From the NCBI RefSeq assembly GCF_002117915.1, contig NZ_BDJB01000001.1, positions 209,183 to 273,182 on the forward strand: 64,000 nucleotides of DNA. Direction: 5' to 3'. Within the stretch, counting starts at the first letter, position 1, and every line of letters begins with the position of its first letter. The translations under genes were made by a program, and so were the position numbers. Under the pieces are notes generated by a model. The model was not told the DNA's origin. It saw only the letters and a program-made list of their open reading frames with translations, and did not search any database. This stretch comes from Sphingomonas sp. TZW2008 (lineage in GTDB: Bacteria > Pseudomonadota > Alphaproteobacteria > Sphingomonadales > Sphingomonadaceae). This document shows, in pieces, positions 62,585 through 64,000 of this stretch.

Positions 62585-64000
62585 TCAGCGGTTGCGGATC
62601 AGCGCGAGCGTGTGGCGCACGGTCGGGCGCGCGAAGGTAACGAGCCAGGCGGCGTAGGTGACAGCGCCGATCGACCCCAGCAGCGCGAGGCGCGGCGCGG
62701 GCGGCAGCACGATCGCGCGGTCGACGAGCGTGACGACGGCGGCCATTGCGATCGCGGCGAGCAGCGCCGGGACGGTGGCGGCCGCGACGTCGGCGAGCCG
62801 CGCCCCGATGACGGGCAGCGATCGCCAGCAGCTGATCGCGAGATAGATCGGATAGCCCGCGATCCACGCCGACGCGATGCCGCTTGCGCCCCAATGCACG
62901 CCGACGAGAAACGCAAGGCCGAGCACCAGCGCACCGGTCGCGCCGTTGCGCACCCCGATGCCGGGGCGACCGAGCGCGTCGCACGCCGGCGAGAAAAGCA
63001 CCTGCAGCGTCATGAACGGCATGGCGAGCGCGAGCAGCCGGACGATCGGTATCGCTGCGGCCCACTTCTCCCCCAGCATCGTCAGCACCAGCGGCTCGGC
63101 GGTCGCGGCCAGCCCGAGGTAGAAGGGCAGCGCGGCGAGCATGACGATGCGCACGCCGGTGACAAAGGCTGCCGCGGTCGCGGCGCGATCGTGCTGGATC
63201 CGCGCGTAGGCGGAAAAGGCGACTTCGTTGAGCGGGGGCACGAACTTGGACACGAAGATCTGCGCAAGGAACAGGCTGGTCGTGTAGATGCCGAGCTCGT
63301 GAACGGTAAAGTAGCGCCCGGCGACGAACACGTCGATCTGGCTCTGCAGGAACCAGAACAATTGCCCCGCCGCCATCATACCGCCGAACCGCGCCAGCGC
63401 GCCCGCGCCGCGGAAATCGAACGACGGCCACATCAGCGACCGGGCCGCGATCGTCATGCCGATCGCGCGCGTCGCGAACAGCGCGATCGGCGCGATGACA
63501 AGCGTCCACACGCCCCAGCCGGCGAAGGCGCCGGTGAGCGCGGTGGATGCGCCGGCAAGCGAGGCGAGGATGTTGACGCGCGCCTGCAGCCGGAAATCCA
63601 TCTGCCGGCTGAGCAGCGCTTGCGACAGCGCGATGAACGGCGTGCCGAAATAGATCAGTGCCTGCACCCGCAGCAGGTGGGCGACCGTTGGCTGGCGATA
63701 ATAGGCTGCGGCGAGCGGCGCGATCGCGAGCTGCGCGAGGGCGAGGGCGAGATTGACGACGATCAGCATCCCGAACAGCTGCCGAACCTGCCGCTCGCTC
63801 ACCTGCTGCTGCTGCACGAGGCCGCTCGCCAGCCCGTAGCCGTTGAGCATGTTGAGAAACGCCATCACGACGCCGCTCATGGCGAACAGGCCGTAGTCGC
63901 TCGGCGAGAGGATGCGGATCACGATGAAGGTGGCGGCCCACTGGACCATTTGTGCGGTGATTTGGCTTCCTGATCGCCAGATGACGGCGTTGCGCACTTG
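62585..64000 (-). CDS. Polysaccharide flippase/exporter of the MOP superfamily (partial at 5' end)
   Basis: A Wzx-like membrane protein of at least 470 residues with about 12-14 predicted helices, cut by the right edge of the window. Characteristic parts are RNAVIWRSGSQITAQMVQWAATFIVIRILSPSDYGLFAMSG at the N-terminus and the amphipathic LNGYGLASGLVQQQQVSERQVRQLFG. The frame remains open to base 64000, so the true start may lie beyond the window; an internal GTG at 63997 is possible. It would flip lipid-linked oligosaccharide across the inner membrane. Its 3' end is 6 bases from the CBS gene's stop. Confidence 0.86.
   Translation of the reverse strand, partial: QVRNAVIWRSGSQITAQMVQWAATFIVIRILSPSDYGLFAMSGVVMAFLNMLNGYGLASGLVQQQQVSERQVRQLFGMLIVVNLALALAQLAIAPLAAAYYRQPTVAHLLRVQALIYFGTPFIALSQALLSRQMDFRLQARVNILASLAGASTALTGAFAGWGVWTLVIAPIALFATRAIGMTIAARSLMWPSFDFRGAGALARFGGMMAAGQLFWFLQSQIDVFVAGRYFTVHELGIYTTSLFLAQIFVSKFVPPLNEVAFSAYARIQHDRAATAAAFVTGVRIVMLAALPFYLGLAATAEPLVLTMLGEKWAAAIPIVRLLALAMPFMTLQVLFSPACDALGRPGIGVRNGATGALVLGLAFLVGVHWGASGIASAWIAGYPIYLAISCWRSLPVIGARLADVAAATVPALLAAIAMAAVVTLVDRAIVLPPAPRLALLGSIGAVTYAAWLVTFARPTVRHTLALIRNR

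Overview
The window is about 64 kb of GC-rich (roughly 68-70 % by eye) bacterial chromosome, densely packed with coding sequence on both strands. Gene content and order point to an alphaproteobacterium of the Sphingomonadales (Sphingomonas-like). The main markers are a bamE / ubiquinol-cytochrome c chaperone / DUF177 group, a DUF1476-BolA-Grx4 group, DUF5076, a MucR regulator, DUF4167, and HisRS-PrfA-PrmC. I see no rRNA, tRNA, CRISPR array, insertion sequence, integrase or phage gene. The species call is inference; the families are read from motifs.

Layout. 1-5.6 kb: the 5' end of an aspartate aminotransferase gene, a PabB-PabC fusion, a secreted S9 peptidase with a glyoxalase-II-like hydrolase, and thiL. 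5.7-12 kb: a membrane pyrophosphatase (hppA), a chromosomal APH(3')-I-like kinase, a dicarboxylate/amino-acid symporter and a HerA-like ATPase. 12-16.2 kb: a TauE/SafE permease with its TIGR02186-type partner, then an NfrB-like glycosyltransferase followed by an NfrA-like gene that is cut by an in-frame stop. 16.4-24.4 kb: an alpha-2-macroglobulin and PBP1C pair. 24.6-29.6 kb: RcnB-like protein, BamE, cytochrome bc1 chaperone, DUF177, a TPP-dependent enzyme and an SMP-30 lactonase. 29.7-34.7 kb: an RTX-repeat protein, a HAD hydrolase, and a succinyl-CoA:3-ketoacid CoA-transferase operon carrying two extra genes between its subunits. 34.7-40.3 kb: MFS transporter, leuC-microprotein-leuD, a quinone oxidoreductase, ATPase inhibitor zeta, BolA and Grx4.

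40.6-44.3 kb is a BlaI-BlaR1 operon with a palindromic operator, followed by an MBL hydrolase and a DUF4230 protein; the block is flanked by two related short repeats. 44.5-54.4 kb: membrane protein, nadA, glmM, a second symporter, aldo/keto reductase, MpaB-like protein, MucR, a DMT transporter, GNAT, a Gdx-type SMR exporter and soluble pyrophosphatase. 54.5-57.1 kb: an M61 peptidase and DUF1345. 57.1-64 kb: hisS, prfA, prmC, DUF4167, small membrane and CBS proteins, and the start of a polysaccharide flippase.

The most unusual feature is hisS. Its catalytic core is normal, but its last ~140 codons fall to about 46 % GC by hand count and do not encode a recognisable standard HisRS anticodon-binding domain, while the start of prfA still overlaps the hisS stop. 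Other points worth checking are the APH(3')-I homologue, which has native base composition and no mobile context; a 50-nt near-perfect hairpin upstream of scoA; the split nfrA-like gene; and a 35-residue reading frame coupled by 1-nt overlaps to both leuC and leuD.
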